A stretch of 26,806 bases of DNA from an uncultured Clostridia bacterium (GCA_937876985.1 CALEFT010000041.1:1-26806), one strand, 5' to 3'; positions 8,591-16,504 are shown, numbered from the stretch's first letter. Numbers and translations: made by a program. Notes: generated from the sequence alone by a model not told the origin.

Positions 8591-9181
8591 ATGCTTGAAA
8601 CATATTCTTTTATGCATCCAGGTAATAAGCCAGAATATATAGATTCTATTACTGTTGGCTATGCAGGGTATACAATGTGTGGAATGGTTGATGGTAGAGT
8701 TAATTCTGCTAAGGCGCCCTTAATATCTTCTGCGATAAAGAATATTATGAAATCCGCTGTTGACGGAAGCGATTTTGCTAGCGTACTTGATAATATTAAT
8801 GAAGAGGTTTATCAAATTGCGAAGAAGGACGCTTCCTATATGATAATTCGCTTAAGCGATAATGATGTTGAGATAAACAAATATGGTGACTTCAATTGTT
8901 ATTTGATTAGAAATGGAGAAATCCTTGATATCCCAAATGGAAAACTAAGTCTCCTCGATGATGATAGAATGCTATTTTGCACATCTACTTTCATAACATA
9001 TTTGAATAGAGAAGCCATATTAGCGGATTCATTGACATCTATTTCTAGCGAAGAGTGGATTCAGTATCTTGTTGCAAGAATATCGGATGCAAACATGCTC
9101 ATGTGCGACAATCTAACTGCATTAGCAATCATTGTAAGGCAGTCAGACGACGACATGAGGTTTGATCGTTTGTTTGTATAG
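8591..9181 (+). CDS. PP2C-like protein lacking a key catalytic aspartate (possible pseudophosphatase)
   Basis: A 196-aa soluble protein with no close family that I recognise by name. It can be lined up with the phosphatase encoded just upstream: MVDGRVNSAKAP (Asp34) matches ADGIGG---A, YGDFNCYLIRNGEI (Asp100) matches VGDSEIILIRNG, DDDRMLFCTSTFI matches DGDTIIICSDGVT, and CDNLTALAIIV (Asp173) matches QDNFTCIVI. At the third block the metal-binding Asp is Ser132, and the GG of the first motif is missing. It is also about 50 residues shorter than a normal PP2C domain. It may therefore be an inactive paralogue that binds or regulates, or a diverged SpoIIE-like domain. A strong ribosome binding site (GAGGGGAG, 8578-8585) and an intact frame argue that it is expressed and not decaying. 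It ends 9 nt from the convergent tgt gene. Confidence 0.6.
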   Translation: MLETYSFMHPGNKPEYIDSITVGYAGYTMCGMVDGRVNSAKAPLISSAIKNIMKSAVDGSDFASVLDNINEEVYQIAKKDASYMIIRLSDNDVEINKYGDFNCYLIRNGEILDIPNGKLSLLDDDRMLFCTSTFITYLNREAILADSLTSISSEEWIQYLVARISDANMLMCDNLTALAIIVRQSDDDMRFDRLFV

Positions 9182-9190
9182 TGAATTCTA

Positions 9191-10339
9191 TTAGTTAGTT
9201 TTGCCGTAGTAACGAGCAAAGAATTCATCACGAAAATCAAGTAAGCTATCTTGTCTAATTGCTTCTCTAACGTCTTCCATAAGGTTAAGAAGGAATGCGA
9301 TATTGTGCCATGCGCATAGGCGTTGTCCAAACATTTCCTTAGCCTTGAGAAGATGACGAATATAAGCAGCTGTAAAATTCTTACAAGCATAACAGTCACA
9401 CTCAGGGTCGAGAGGTTCGAATTTTTCAGCATATTTTGCATCTCGAGCGATAACTCTTCCTTGTGAAGTTAAAACTGTTCCGTGACGGCCCATTCTTGTT
9501 GGAAGTACACAGTCGAACATATCGATTCCACGAATTGCACCCTCGATTAGATAATCTGGAGAACCTACACCCATTAGGTAACGAGGCTTGTCTGCAGGCA
9601 TGTGAGGTACAGTGGTATCGAGCATCTTATACATTAAGTCACCCGGTTCACCAACAGAAAGTCCGCCGATTGCAAAACCAGGAAGGTCGAAAGAAGTGAT
9701 TTGCTTTGCACTTTCGATTCTAAGGTCATCGTACATGCTACCTTGGATGATTCCAAACAAAGCCTGATCCTCTGGGCGAGAATGTGTAGATATACATCTT
9801 TCTAGCCAACGTGTTGTTCTCTCAAGAGAGTTTTTCGCATATTGGTAGGTAGAAGGATATGGACAGCATTCGTCAAATGCCATAATGATATCGGAACCAA
9901 GATTGTTCTGGATTTGAATAGACTTCTCTGGAGTTAGTAGGTGCTTTGAACCATCGATATGTGAACGGAAGTGTACACCTTCTTCTACGATATCCTTTGG
10001 CTTTGCAAGTGAGAATACTTGGAATCCGCCACTATCTGTAAGGATTGCGCCATTCCAGTTCATGAATTTATGTAGTCCGCCAGCCTTCTTTACTAGTTCG
10101 CTTCCAGGTCGCATCCATAGGTGATAGGTGTTAGAAAGCATTATTCCTGCGCCCATTGAAGAAATTTCATCTGGGCTCATTCCCTTGACACAGGCTTGAG
10201 TTCCGACAGGCATAAATGCTGGTGTCTCGAATGTGCCGTGTGGTGTGTGAACTCTACCAAGTCTTGCGCCACTTTGCTTACAAGTATGTATGTGTTCGTA
10301 CCAAACCGGTGGTTTGTTATCAGCTAAATTCGTATCCAT
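9191..10339 (-). CDS. tgt: Queuine tRNA-ribosyltransferase (TGT)
   Basis: A 382-aa tRNA-guanine transglycosylase that swaps G34 of GUN-anticodon tRNAs for preQ1, the committed tRNA step of queuosine synthesis. Family blocks: PAFMPVGTQACVKGM, LSNTYHLWMRPG, LTDSGGFQVFS (first catalytic Asp), FGIIQGS, GGLSVGE, and DCVLPTRMGRHG with nucleophile Asp276. The C-terminal zinc site is CDCYACK plus a later His (CAWHN). The frame allows an ATG at 10360, but AGAGGA lies between that codon and the ATG at 10339, at proper spacing for the latter, so I start at 10339. It is downstream of queA on the same strand (59-nt gap). Length matches the family (about 375-385). Confidence 0.96.
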   Translation of the reverse strand: MDTNLADNKPPVWYEHIHTCKQSGARLGRVHTPHGTFETPAFMPVGTQACVKGMSPDEISSMGAGIMLSNTYHLWMRPGSELVKKAGGLHKFMNWNGAILTDSGGFQVFSLAKPKDIVEEGVHFRSHIDGSKHLLTPEKSIQIQNNLGSDIIMAFDECCPYPSTYQYAKNSLERTTRWLERCISTHSRPEDQALFGIIQGSMYDDLRIESAKQITSFDLPGFAIGGLSVGEPGDLMYKMLDTTVPHMPADKPRYLMGVGSPDYLIEGAIRGIDMFDCVLPTRMGRHGTVLTSQGRVIARDAKYAEKFEPLDPECDCYACKNFTAAYIRHLLKAKEMFGQRLCAWHNIAFLLNLMEDVREAIRQDSLLDFRDEFFARYYGKTN

Positions 10340-10367
10340 ATTAGTTCCTCTCAATCGCATTTGTGTA

Positions 10368-10376
10368 ATTATATCA
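10368..10376 (-). promoter_or_regulatory. Possible internal promoter ahead of tgt
   Basis: On the - strand the queA-tgt gap holds TGATATAAT, an extended -10 (TGN plus a perfect TATAAT). No good -35 stands 16-18 nt upstream (the best is CTTAAT). It would let tgt be transcribed apart from queA, with a leader of about 20 nt. Confidence 0.35.
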
Positions 10377-10398
10377 TTCTGTATTGGCTCATTAAGTG

Positions 10399-11442
10399 TC
10401 AGCGCTTGAGGCCACGACCTTGTATGAACATCGCATCGCCAAAACTAAAGAATCTATAACGCTCATTTACTGCAATCTCGTAGGCGTTAAGAGTGTTCTC
10501 TTGGCCTGCGAAGGCACTAACGAGCATAATTAGCGTCGATTCTGGAAGATGGAAGTTTGTAATTAGGCAGTCGATGCACTTAAATTCGTATCCAGGATAG
10601 ATAAAAATATTCGTGTAGCCAGAAGCTGGGAGCATCTCTTCATCCTTCGAAGCGACAGTTTCGAGCACTCTAGTTGATGTAGTTCCAACAGAGATAATAC
10701 GTCGACCTTCGCTTCTAGCACGTCTTATTATGTCTGACGCCTCTTTCGAAAAGTCGTACCACTCAGTATGCATTTCATGATCCAAAATGTTCTCGGCCTT
10801 TACTGGACGGAAGGTTCCTAGACCAATGTGAAGCGTTACTTCGGCAATTTCTACGCCCATTTGCTTCAGCCTTTCGAGAAGGTCGGTAGTGAAGTGAAGT
10901 CCAGCTGTAGGTGCTGCAGCAGATCCGCTGTCCTTCGAATAAACTGTCTGATAGCGTTCTTTGTCCTCGAGTTGTTCGTGGATATATGGTGGGAGTGGAA
11001 TCGCGCCTGCTTCGTCTAAGATTTCTTCCCAGATTCCGTCGTAAATAAAGCGGATGATACGGTTGCCACTTTCTAGAACTTCTTCACATTCGGCTTCAAG
11101 TTTTCCTGGGATAAAAGTAAAGCGACGGCCTGGCTTTACCTTCTTGCCAGGGCGAACCAAGGTCTCCCAACGATATTCGTCGATTCGCTTAAGCAGTAAT
11201 AATTCGACTGCAGAGCCAGTGTCTTCGCGAACACCAAGTAGGCGAGCAGGAATTACTCGAGTATTATTAATTACAAGAACGTCGCCAGAGCGAAGTAGTG
11301 AAGGTAGGTCGGAGAAATGCATGTGTTCGATGCTGCCATTATCTCCGTCAAGCTTAAGTAATCTTGAGCTTGTCCTGTCTTCTAATGGACGCTGCGCGAT
11401 TAGTTCTTCTGGTAGATTGTAGTAAAAATCAGATGTCTTCAT
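10399..11442 (-). CDS. queA: S-adenosylmethionine:tRNA ribosyltransferase-isomerase QueA
   Basis: A 347-aa enzyme that transfers the ribosyl part of SAM onto preQ1-modified tRNA, giving epoxyqueuosine. Family signatures: the N-terminal MKTSDFYYNLPEELIAQ, DVLVINNTRVIPARL, YRWETLVRPGKK, IPLPPYI, SGSAAAPTAGLHFT, LHIGLGTFRPV, HTEWYDF, GTTSTRVLE and TNFHLPESTL. Length matches the typical 340-345. An in-frame start exists 24 codons earlier, but that extension is basic and unlike the family; ATG at 11442 begins the canonical N-terminus and has AGAGGA upstream, at a spacing of about 13 nt that is slightly long. First gene of the queA-tgt unit and divergent from dapA. Confidence 0.96.
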   Translation of the reverse strand: MKTSDFYYNLPEELIAQRPLEDRTSSRLLKLDGDNGSIEHMHFSDLPSLLRSGDVLVINNTRVIPARLLGVREDTGSAVELLLLKRIDEYRWETLVRPGKKVKPGRRFTFIPGKLEAECEEVLESGNRIIRFIYDGIWEEILDEAGAIPLPPYIHEQLEDKERYQTVYSKDSGSAAAPTAGLHFTTDLLERLKQMGVEIAEVTLHIGLGTFRPVKAENILDHEMHTEWYDFSKEASDIIRRARSEGRRIISVGTTSTRVLETVASKDEEMLPASGYTNIFIYPGYEFKCIDCLITNFHLPESTLIMLVSAFAGQENTLNAYEIAVNERYRFFSFGDAMFIQGRGLKR

Positions 11443-11490
11443 GTGAAGAAAATTCCTCTTTATATAATTTTGCTTTTTTTGAACTCTAGC

Positions 11491-11499
11491 ATTATAGCA
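11491..11499 (-). promoter_or_regulatory. Extended -10 promoter element of queA-tgt
   Basis: The - strand reads TGCTATAAT, a perfect extended -10. No clear -35 lies 17 nt upstream. Predicted transcription would begin about 40 nt before the queA start codon. It lies within the dapA promoter region on the other strand. Confidence 0.6.
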
Positions 11500-11509
11500 T
11501 GATTTGGGG

Positions 11510-11515
11510 TACAAT
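11510..11515 (+). promoter_or_regulatory. Probable -10 element of the dapA operon
   Basis: TACAAT stands 33 nt before the dapA start, giving a leader of about 25 nt with AAAGGAGG as ribosome binding site. A possible -35, TAGCAT at 11487-11492, lies 17 nt upstream but is weak. The leader is too short for a lysine riboswitch, and none is visible. Confidence 0.45.
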
Positions 11516-11547
11516 AACTCGAATATTGTTCAAAGGAGGAAAATAAC

Positions 11548-12453
11548 ATGAATAAGCCTATTTACGAAGGCTCTGCCGTAGCTATCGTAACACCTTTTAT
11601 GGAAGGAGGTGTTAATTTTAAGAAGCTTGAGCAGCTTGTTGATTTTCACCTCAAGTCCGGTACGGACGCAATTGTAGTTTGCGGTTCTACTGGCGAAGCT
11701 TCTACTATGCCTGATAATGAGCACCTTGCTACAATCAAGTGTGTTGTTGATGCAGTAAATCATAAGGTTCCAGTTATCGCTGGTACTGGTTCTAATGATA
11801 CTATGCACGGCATCGAACTTACAAAGAAGGCACAAGAGCTTGGAGCTGATGCAGCATTAGTTGTTACACCATATTACAATAAGTGTTCTGAGGAAGGATT
11901 GTATAGACATTATAAGATGATTGCTGAAAGCACAGATATCCCACTTATTCTTTACAATGTTCCATCAAGGACAAATGTTAATATTTCTGCTGATACTCTT
12001 TATAGACTAGCAGATATTGAGAATATTGTAGGTATCAAGGAATGTAATTTTGCTCAGGTGCCAAAGATTATGAACGCTTGTGGTGACAGATATGACTTTT
12101 ATTCAGGAGAAGATGGACTTGTTGTTCCAATGCTTTCTCTTGGTGCTAAGGGTGTTATTTCTGTTGTTGCTAACGTATTGCCAAGCACTATGAGTAAGAT
12201 GGTTCATGCATATATCGATGGAGATCTCGAACTTGCTCGTAAGATTCAGATTGATTTGATGCCAATTGTTGGTGCCATGTTCTGTGAAGTTAATCCAATT
12301 CCAGTTAAGGAAGCAGTTAATCTTCTCGGCTTTGAAGTTGGTCCATGTAGAATGCCACTTTGCGAGATGTCTGCTAAGAATAAGGAACTACTTATTAAGA
12401 CAATGCAGCAGTATACATTCGATGATGTAAATAAGTTCTTAGGTAAGAACTAA
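11548..12453 (+). CDS. dapA: 4-hydroxy-tetrahydrodipicolinate synthase
   Basis: A 301-aa aldolase that condenses pyruvate with aspartate semialdehyde, the first step committed to lysine and diaminopimelate. The Schiff-base lysine is Lys164 in VGIKECN. The proton-relay tyrosine is Tyr136 in ILYNVPSRT, and a second tyrosine lies in VTPYYNK. The substrate-binding loop reads GSTGEAS, where most enzymes have GTTGE; a Thr-to-Ser change here keeps the hydroxyl. Length is standard (about 290-300). A strong AAAGGAGG precedes the start. dapB follows 25 nt downstream in the same direction, so both steps are made together. Confidence 0.97.
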   Translation: MNKPIYEGSAVAIVTPFMEGGVNFKKLEQLVDFHLKSGTDAIVVCGSTGEASTMPDNEHLATIKCVVDAVNHKVPVIAGTGSNDTMHGIELTKKAQELGADAALVVTPYYNKCSEEGLYRHYKMIAESTDIPLILYNVPSRTNVNISADTLYRLADIENIVGIKECNFAQVPKIMNACGDRYDFYSGEDGLVVPMLSLGAKGVISVVANVLPSTMSKMVHAYIDGDLELARKIQIDLMPIVGAMFCEVNPIPVKEAVNLLGFEVGPCRMPLCEMSAKNKELLIKTMQQYTFDDVNKFLGKN

Positions 12454-12478
12454 GAAGTTTAGACGATAGGTGATAATG

Positions 12479-13264
12479 ATGAGTAAAGATGTATTACGTA
12501 TTTTTATGAACGGCTGCTGTGGTTATATGGGTAGAGTCATAAATGATATGTGCAAGAAGGATCCTAGCGTTAAGATTGTTGCTGGCGGAGATATTTCTTC
12601 TAACCAAGAAGGACTAGATTTCCCTGTATTTGCGAACTTAGATGATGTCGATGTGGATTTTGATGTAATTATCGATTTCTCTAACGTAGCTTGTGTTACT
12701 AAGCTTATTGATATGGCAGTTAGACTTAATAAGCCTATAGTATGCTGTACAACTGGTCTTGGGGATCAAGAACTTAAAGCAATTAGTGATGCCAAGGAGA
12801 AAATCGCTGTTTTCAAGTCTGCTAATATGAGTCTTGGTGTAAATGTTCTTGTATCTTTGGCAAAGAAGGCATGCGATTTGCTCTATCCTGGTTACGATAT
12901 TGAGATTATTGAGGCTCATCACAATCGTAAGCTTGATGCTCCATCTGGAACTGCACTAATGATTGCAGATGCTATTAAGGATGAGATTAAGTCTACTAAG
13001 GATTCTGATATGAACTATGTTTTTGATCGTTCTTCTGTAAGACAGAAGAGAGAAGAAACAGATATTGGCATCAGCGCAATTCGTGGTGGCAATATTGTTG
13101 GTGAACATGAGGTTATGTTTATTGGTGGAGAGGAAATCGTCAAGATTTCTCACAGTGCTCAGACTAGAGATGTATTTGCTAGAGGCGCAATAGCTGCAGC
13201 AAAGTATCTATACAACAAAGAGCCTGGCATGTACGACATGACGGATATGATTTCTGGTAATTAA
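12479..13264 (+). CDS. dapB: 4-hydroxy-tetrahydrodipicolinate reductase
   Basis: A 261-aa NAD(P)H-dependent reductase acting on the DapA product. The nucleotide-binding motif is NGCCGYMGR near the N-terminus. Other blocks are the TTGL loop, the SANMSLGVNV segment, the catalytic AHHNRKLDAPSGTA with His147, His148 and Lys151, and RGGNIVGEHEVMF near the C-terminus. Length is typical (about 250-270). Starts are possible at GTG 12470, ATG 12476 and ATG 12479; I prefer 12479 because AGGTG ends 6 nt before it. The differences affect only three residues. Second gene of dapA-dapB-yajC. Confidence 0.96.
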   Translation: MSKDVLRIFMNGCCGYMGRVINDMCKKDPSVKIVAGGDISSNQEGLDFPVFANLDDVDVDFDVIIDFSNVACVTKLIDMAVRLNKPIVCCTTGLGDQELKAISDAKEKIAVFKSANMSLGVNVLVSLAKKACDLLYPGYDIEIIEAHHNRKLDAPSGTALMIADAIKDEIKSTKDSDMNYVFDRSSVRQKREETDIGISAIRGGNIVGEHEVMFIGGEEIVKISHSAQTRDVFARGAIAAAKYLYNKEPGMYDMTDMISGN

Positions 13265-13281
13265 TTTATTTGGAGGTTTAT

Positions 13282-13623
13282 ATGCAAACAATTAAAGTTT
13301 TGGAAGCTGCAATGAGTCAAGATATGGCATCAATGGTTATGATGGTTGGTTCCATGATTCTCTTCACAGTAGTATTCTATTTCATGATTATCGCTCCACA
13401 GCGTAAGAAGGAGAAGGAACTTAAGAAGAAGCTTGAAGCTATGCGTCCAGGTGACAAGGTTGTTACTATTGGTGGTCTTGTTGGCACAGTAGCTAATATC
13501 AAGGACAACGAGATTACTATTTCTACATCTGTTGCTAATACTTTGGTAGTATTCGAGAAGACTGCTATCAACTCTATCATTAGCCGCGATGCAAAGAATG
13601 AATCTGAAGATTCCAAGAAGTAA
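13282..13623 (+). CDS. yajC: Sec translocon accessory subunit YajC
   Basis: A 113-aa protein with one N-terminal membrane helix (about residues 17-37), the conserved IIAPQRKKEKE junction, and a small cytoplasmic domain with LEAMRPGDKVVTIGGLVGTV. It associates with SecDF in the Sec translocon. ATG 13282 is chosen because TTGGAGG (13270-13276) sits just before it; an upstream TTG in the same frame would place the ribosome binding site inside the gene. It lies 17 nt after dapB, and a strong terminator follows. In many bacteria yajC directly follows tgt; here tgt is on the opposite strand about 3 kb away. Confidence 0.94.
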   Translation: MQTIKVLEAAMSQDMASMVMMVGSMILFTVVFYFMIIAPQRKKEKELKKKLEAMRPGDKVVTIGGLVGTVANIKDNEITISTSVANTLVVFEKTAINSIISRDAKNESEDSKK

Positions 13624-13647
13624 TAGACTTATCATTAATGTAAATTC

Positions 13648-13692
13648 ATAGGCTACAAAAGACTATTATTGTTTTTTGTAGCCTATTTCTTT
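13648..13692 (+). terminator. Rho-independent terminator after dapA-dapB-yajC
   Basis: A perfect 13-bp stem (13648-13660 with 13674-13686, core TAGGCTACAAAA / TTTTGTAGCCTA) encloses a 13-nt loop and is followed by a T-rich run (TTCTTTTCTT). Confidence 0.9.
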
Positions 13693-13728
13693 TCTTGGTT
13701 TAGATTTGATGCTTTTCGAGGGAGAAAA

Positions 13729-13737
13729 TGCTATACT
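13729..13737 (+). promoter_or_regulatory. Extended -10 promoter element of dnaG operon
   Basis: TGCTATACT, an extended -10, lies 41 nt before the dnaG start, just after the yajC terminator. TTGATG at 13706-13711 is the best -35 candidate, but the 20-nt spacing is too long, so the TGN extension probably compensates. Confidence 0.55.
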
Positions 13738-13778
13738 AGTAAAAATGTTTGTTTTGTGCGTGAGGATTACTAGAAGTT

Positions 13779-15800
13779 ATGGCTTATATACCAGAGAGTG
13801 TTATTCAAGAGATTATAGATAAAGCTGATATTGAGACTGTTGTTGGCAAGTATGTGGATTTCACGAAGCGTACCGGAAACAATTTGTTTGGTTGCTGTCC
13901 CTTCCATTCCGAAAAGACTCCGTCCTTCTCAGTTAGTCCGCAGCGAGGCATTTATAAATGTTTTGGTTGCCAGAAGGGTGGAAATGTAATCAATTTCATT
14001 ATGGATTTGGAGAGAGTTAGCTTTCCTGAGGCGGCGAAAATTCTTGCAAAGCAGTTTTCTATTACTATCCCAGAAGAGAATGCTTATGAGGCTAAGAAGC
14101 GTGACGAGAGTAATCAGAAGAAGCAGCGCATACTTAATTTGCTTACTGAGGCAGCTAGATTCTACTATTCTAATTTGATATCTGAAGAAGGAAAGATTGC
14201 GCAGCAATATGCTATTTCTCGTGGATTAAGTGTTAATACAGTTAAGTCCTTTGGACTTGGATATGCGCCTTCTAACTGGGGCGCACTTGGGTATCATTTG
14301 AAGAATAAGGGATACACCGAGGAGGAAATGAGTCTTTCTGGATTGTTCTCGAATAAGAGGACAAAGCGAGGAGATTTGATTGAGCTATTCCGTGGTAGGC
14401 TAATGTTTCCTATTTTTGATGCTTTTGGGAACATCATAGCTTTTGGTGGCCGTGCGTTGGGTGACGAGATGCCAAAATACATTAATTCTCCTGATTCTTA
14501 TGTTTATCATAAGCAGAATCATTTATATGCATTGAATTTTGCTAAGAAGGAGAGAGCTAAGCAGTTAATTATTGTAGAAGGCTATATGGATGTTATTGCA
14601 ATGCACCAGGCTGGAATTAAGAATGTAGTGGCTTCTCTCGGTACTGCTTTTACAGATTCTCAGTTAAGGCTTGCAGCCAAATATTGCGAGGAAATTATAT
14701 TTTTCTTCGATGCTGATAATGCTGGACAAAATGCTGCAATTCGTGCAATTAAGATGATGCTTGGATACTTACGACAGCTTACTGGTCTTAAGATTTCAAT
14801 CAAAATTGCTAAGGTTCCCGATGCCAAAGACCCTGATGAGTATATTAGGGAATTTGGTAAGGATGCTTTTGCTAGTATCGTAAAGAATGCTTTACCTGTT
14901 GATGAATATTTATTAGGCAGAGCATATGATGATAATTATGATGACAAACTTGACCTTGATAGATATCAGAACCAGATTGTAGAATATGGATCTTGGTTCG
15001 TTGATACTATTAAGCGTGAGAGAATGGCGTCGGTTGCTTCGATTTATCTTAAGTCTCGTATAGAGACTATTCTTGCACTAATGGACGATGCAGAAGTTAA
15101 GTTCAAGGAAGCTGAGTCTAGACAGAATCAGCGAGCTTCTACTAGACATATCGAAGAAGAAGTGAAGAATAGACAACTAGTGGCTTCTGATATGCAATCG
15201 AATATGCAATATGATAACACACAAGAACCAGAATATGACTATCCAAATGAAGATTCAATTGAGCCTAGTGAAGGCGATATGAATAATAATGAGACAAGTA
15301 AATCTATCGAACAAGTTGACGACTTCGTTTCGCAGCTCGAGATGGAATTATTTTGTTACGCAATGGCACTTGGCAGCAATCTAGCTGATGAGGAAATTAT
15401 TCAGAAGATTGATGTAATTCGACCTTCGGATTTTACTTCTAGCTCGATGAGAAGTATCGTAGAGTGCTTCTTGAAGCTTTTCGAGAAGGGCAAGGGAGTT
15501 AACGAAGCTTTATTTATTGGAAAACTTCGAGATTATACGCTTAATGGCAGCTTAGCAGAGGGCGTCTACCTTTTTACTGATGATAACTTAGGCTTAACAA
15601 AAGGGCTTGCGACAAATGCGGCAGGATATTTGGTTCGTCTATATAAGCTTCGTAAGGACAAGCTGCTTATAGAGAGGCAAAAACTCATTGATATGATGGG
15701 GCAAACCGATGATGATGAGCTGCTTATGAAATACTCGAAGATGCTTGATAAGATTAATGAGGGTGTAGCATATATTAGAAGTAAGGAGCTAGGACTATAA
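13779..15800 (+). CDS. dnaG: DNA primase
   Basis: A 673-aa primase that makes RNA primers at the replication fork. The N-terminal zinc-binding domain uses Cys40, His43, Cys61 and Cys64 (CCPFHSEKTPSF, then KCFGCQKGG). The polymerase core has RGLSVNTVKSFGLGYAP, RLMFPI and the Toprim acids Glu267 (IIVEGYMDV) and Asp311/Asp313 (FFFDADNAGQ). A hydrophilic, Asn/Glu/Asp/Gln-rich stretch around residues 450-515 has the look of a disordered linker and makes the protein about 70 residues longer than Bacillus DnaG. The final part should be the helicase-binding domain. TGAGGA at 13761-13766 is the ribosome binding site. Its stop overlaps the trmK start by one base (TAATG). Confidence 0.97.
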   Translation: MAYIPESVIQEIIDKADIETVVGKYVDFTKRTGNNLFGCCPFHSEKTPSFSVSPQRGIYKCFGCQKGGNVINFIMDLERVSFPEAAKILAKQFSITIPEENAYEAKKRDESNQKKQRILNLLTEAARFYYSNLISEEGKIAQQYAISRGLSVNTVKSFGLGYAPSNWGALGYHLKNKGYTEEEMSLSGLFSNKRTKRGDLIELFRGRLMFPIFDAFGNIIAFGGRALGDEMPKYINSPDSYVYHKQNHLYALNFAKKERAKQLIIVEGYMDVIAMHQAGIKNVVASLGTAFTDSQLRLAAKYCEEIIFFFDADNAGQNAAIRAIKMMLGYLRQLTGLKISIKIAKVPDAKDPDEYIREFGKDAFASIVKNALPVDEYLLGRAYDDNYDDKLDLDRYQNQIVEYGSWFVDTIKRERMASVASIYLKSRIETILALMDDAEVKFKEAESRQNQRASTRHIEEEVKNRQLVASDMQSNMQYDNTQEPEYDYPNEDSIEPSEGDMNNNETSKSIEQVDDFVSQLEMELFCYAMALGSNLADEEIIQKIDVIRPSDFTSSSMRSIVECFLKLFEKGKGVNEALFIGKLRDYTLNGSLAEGVYLFTDDNLGLTKGLATNAAGYLVRLYKLRKDKLLIERQKLIDMMGQTDDDELLMKYSKMLDKINEGVAYIRSKELGL

Positions 15801-16504
15801 TGTGTTTTGATGTGGATTTGGTTTTGCAATCGAGGCTTAGAGCTTGTTATGACCTGATCAGAGATGCTAATCCTGATGCGGTTAGAGTAATTGATGTTGG
15901 CTCTGACCATGGGCTTCTTTCTGTTTGCTGCCTGAAGACTGGTGTTTGCAAGAGTGTGGTTTGCACAGATATCCACAAGGCTCCGGCTGATAGAACGAGG
16001 CAGACTTTGCTAGATTATAATCTGGACGGCAGGTTTGAAGTTTACTGCGTAGACGGGCTTTGTGGCGTTCTTCTTAATCCTGGTGATGTTGTAGTAATTG
16101 CTGGCATGGGTGGAAATACTATTGTTGATATTATTTCTGAGGTTGTTTCTAGAACTAGTGAGAATGTCCTTTGTTCGACTGATTTTGTTCTTCAGCCGCA
16201 GAAATCCATAGAGCGAGTTCGCGAGGATTTGAGTAAACTAGGCTTCGCGATTTTGGAAGAAAGAGTGGTTGTAGATAGAGATATTCATTATTCTCTTCTT
16301 CATTTGAAGTATTCGCCTTTGTCGAAAAGCATCACTCTAGAAGAAAAATACTTAGGTCCAATCCTTATCACGAAAATGCGAGAGGGAAATAATGAGGTTA
16401 TTAATTATTTCCGTCACTTAAGGAGCATTTTTGAAGTAAGAGCTCGTGGAAACGAAGAAATTCGTCAATTATTAGATAGTAATATTTGGGAGGAAATAAA
16501 ATGA
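15800..16504 (+). CDS. trmK: tRNA (adenine22-N1)-methyltransferase TrmK
   Basis: A 234-aa SAM-dependent methyltransferase that makes m1A22 in tRNA, found mainly in Gram-positive bacteria. The SAM motif is IDVGSDHGLL (residues 31-40, usual form DIGSDHA), followed by CTDIHKAPA and the family-specific IAGMGGNTI at residues 100-108 and LQPQ. Length is normal (about 225-240). It is coupled to dnaG (1-nt overlap) and to nif3 (4-nt ATGA overlap), the order seen across Firmicutes except that rpoD is missing between dnaG and trmK. It has no strong ribosome binding site other than AAGGAG inside the end of dnaG. Confidence 0.9.
   Translation: MCFDVDLVLQSRLRACYDLIRDANPDAVRVIDVGSDHGLLSVCCLKTGVCKSVVCTDIHKAPADRTRQTLLDYNLDGRFEVYCVDGLCGVLLNPGDVVVIAGMGGNTIVDIISEVVSRTSENVLCSTDFVLQPQKSIERVREDLSKLGFAILEERVVVDRDIHYSLLHLKYSPLSKSITLEEKYLGPILITKMREGNNEVINYFRHLRSIFEVRARGNEEIRQLLDSNIWEEIK

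Noticed and set aside
11516..11547. Lysine riboswitch or T-box ahead of dapA
   Set aside because: The leader is only about 25 nt, too short for either element.
12638..13153. Open frames on the - strand opposite dapB
   Set aside because: They are antisense shadows of a well-supported gene, have no ribosome binding site and show AT-rich, low-information translations.
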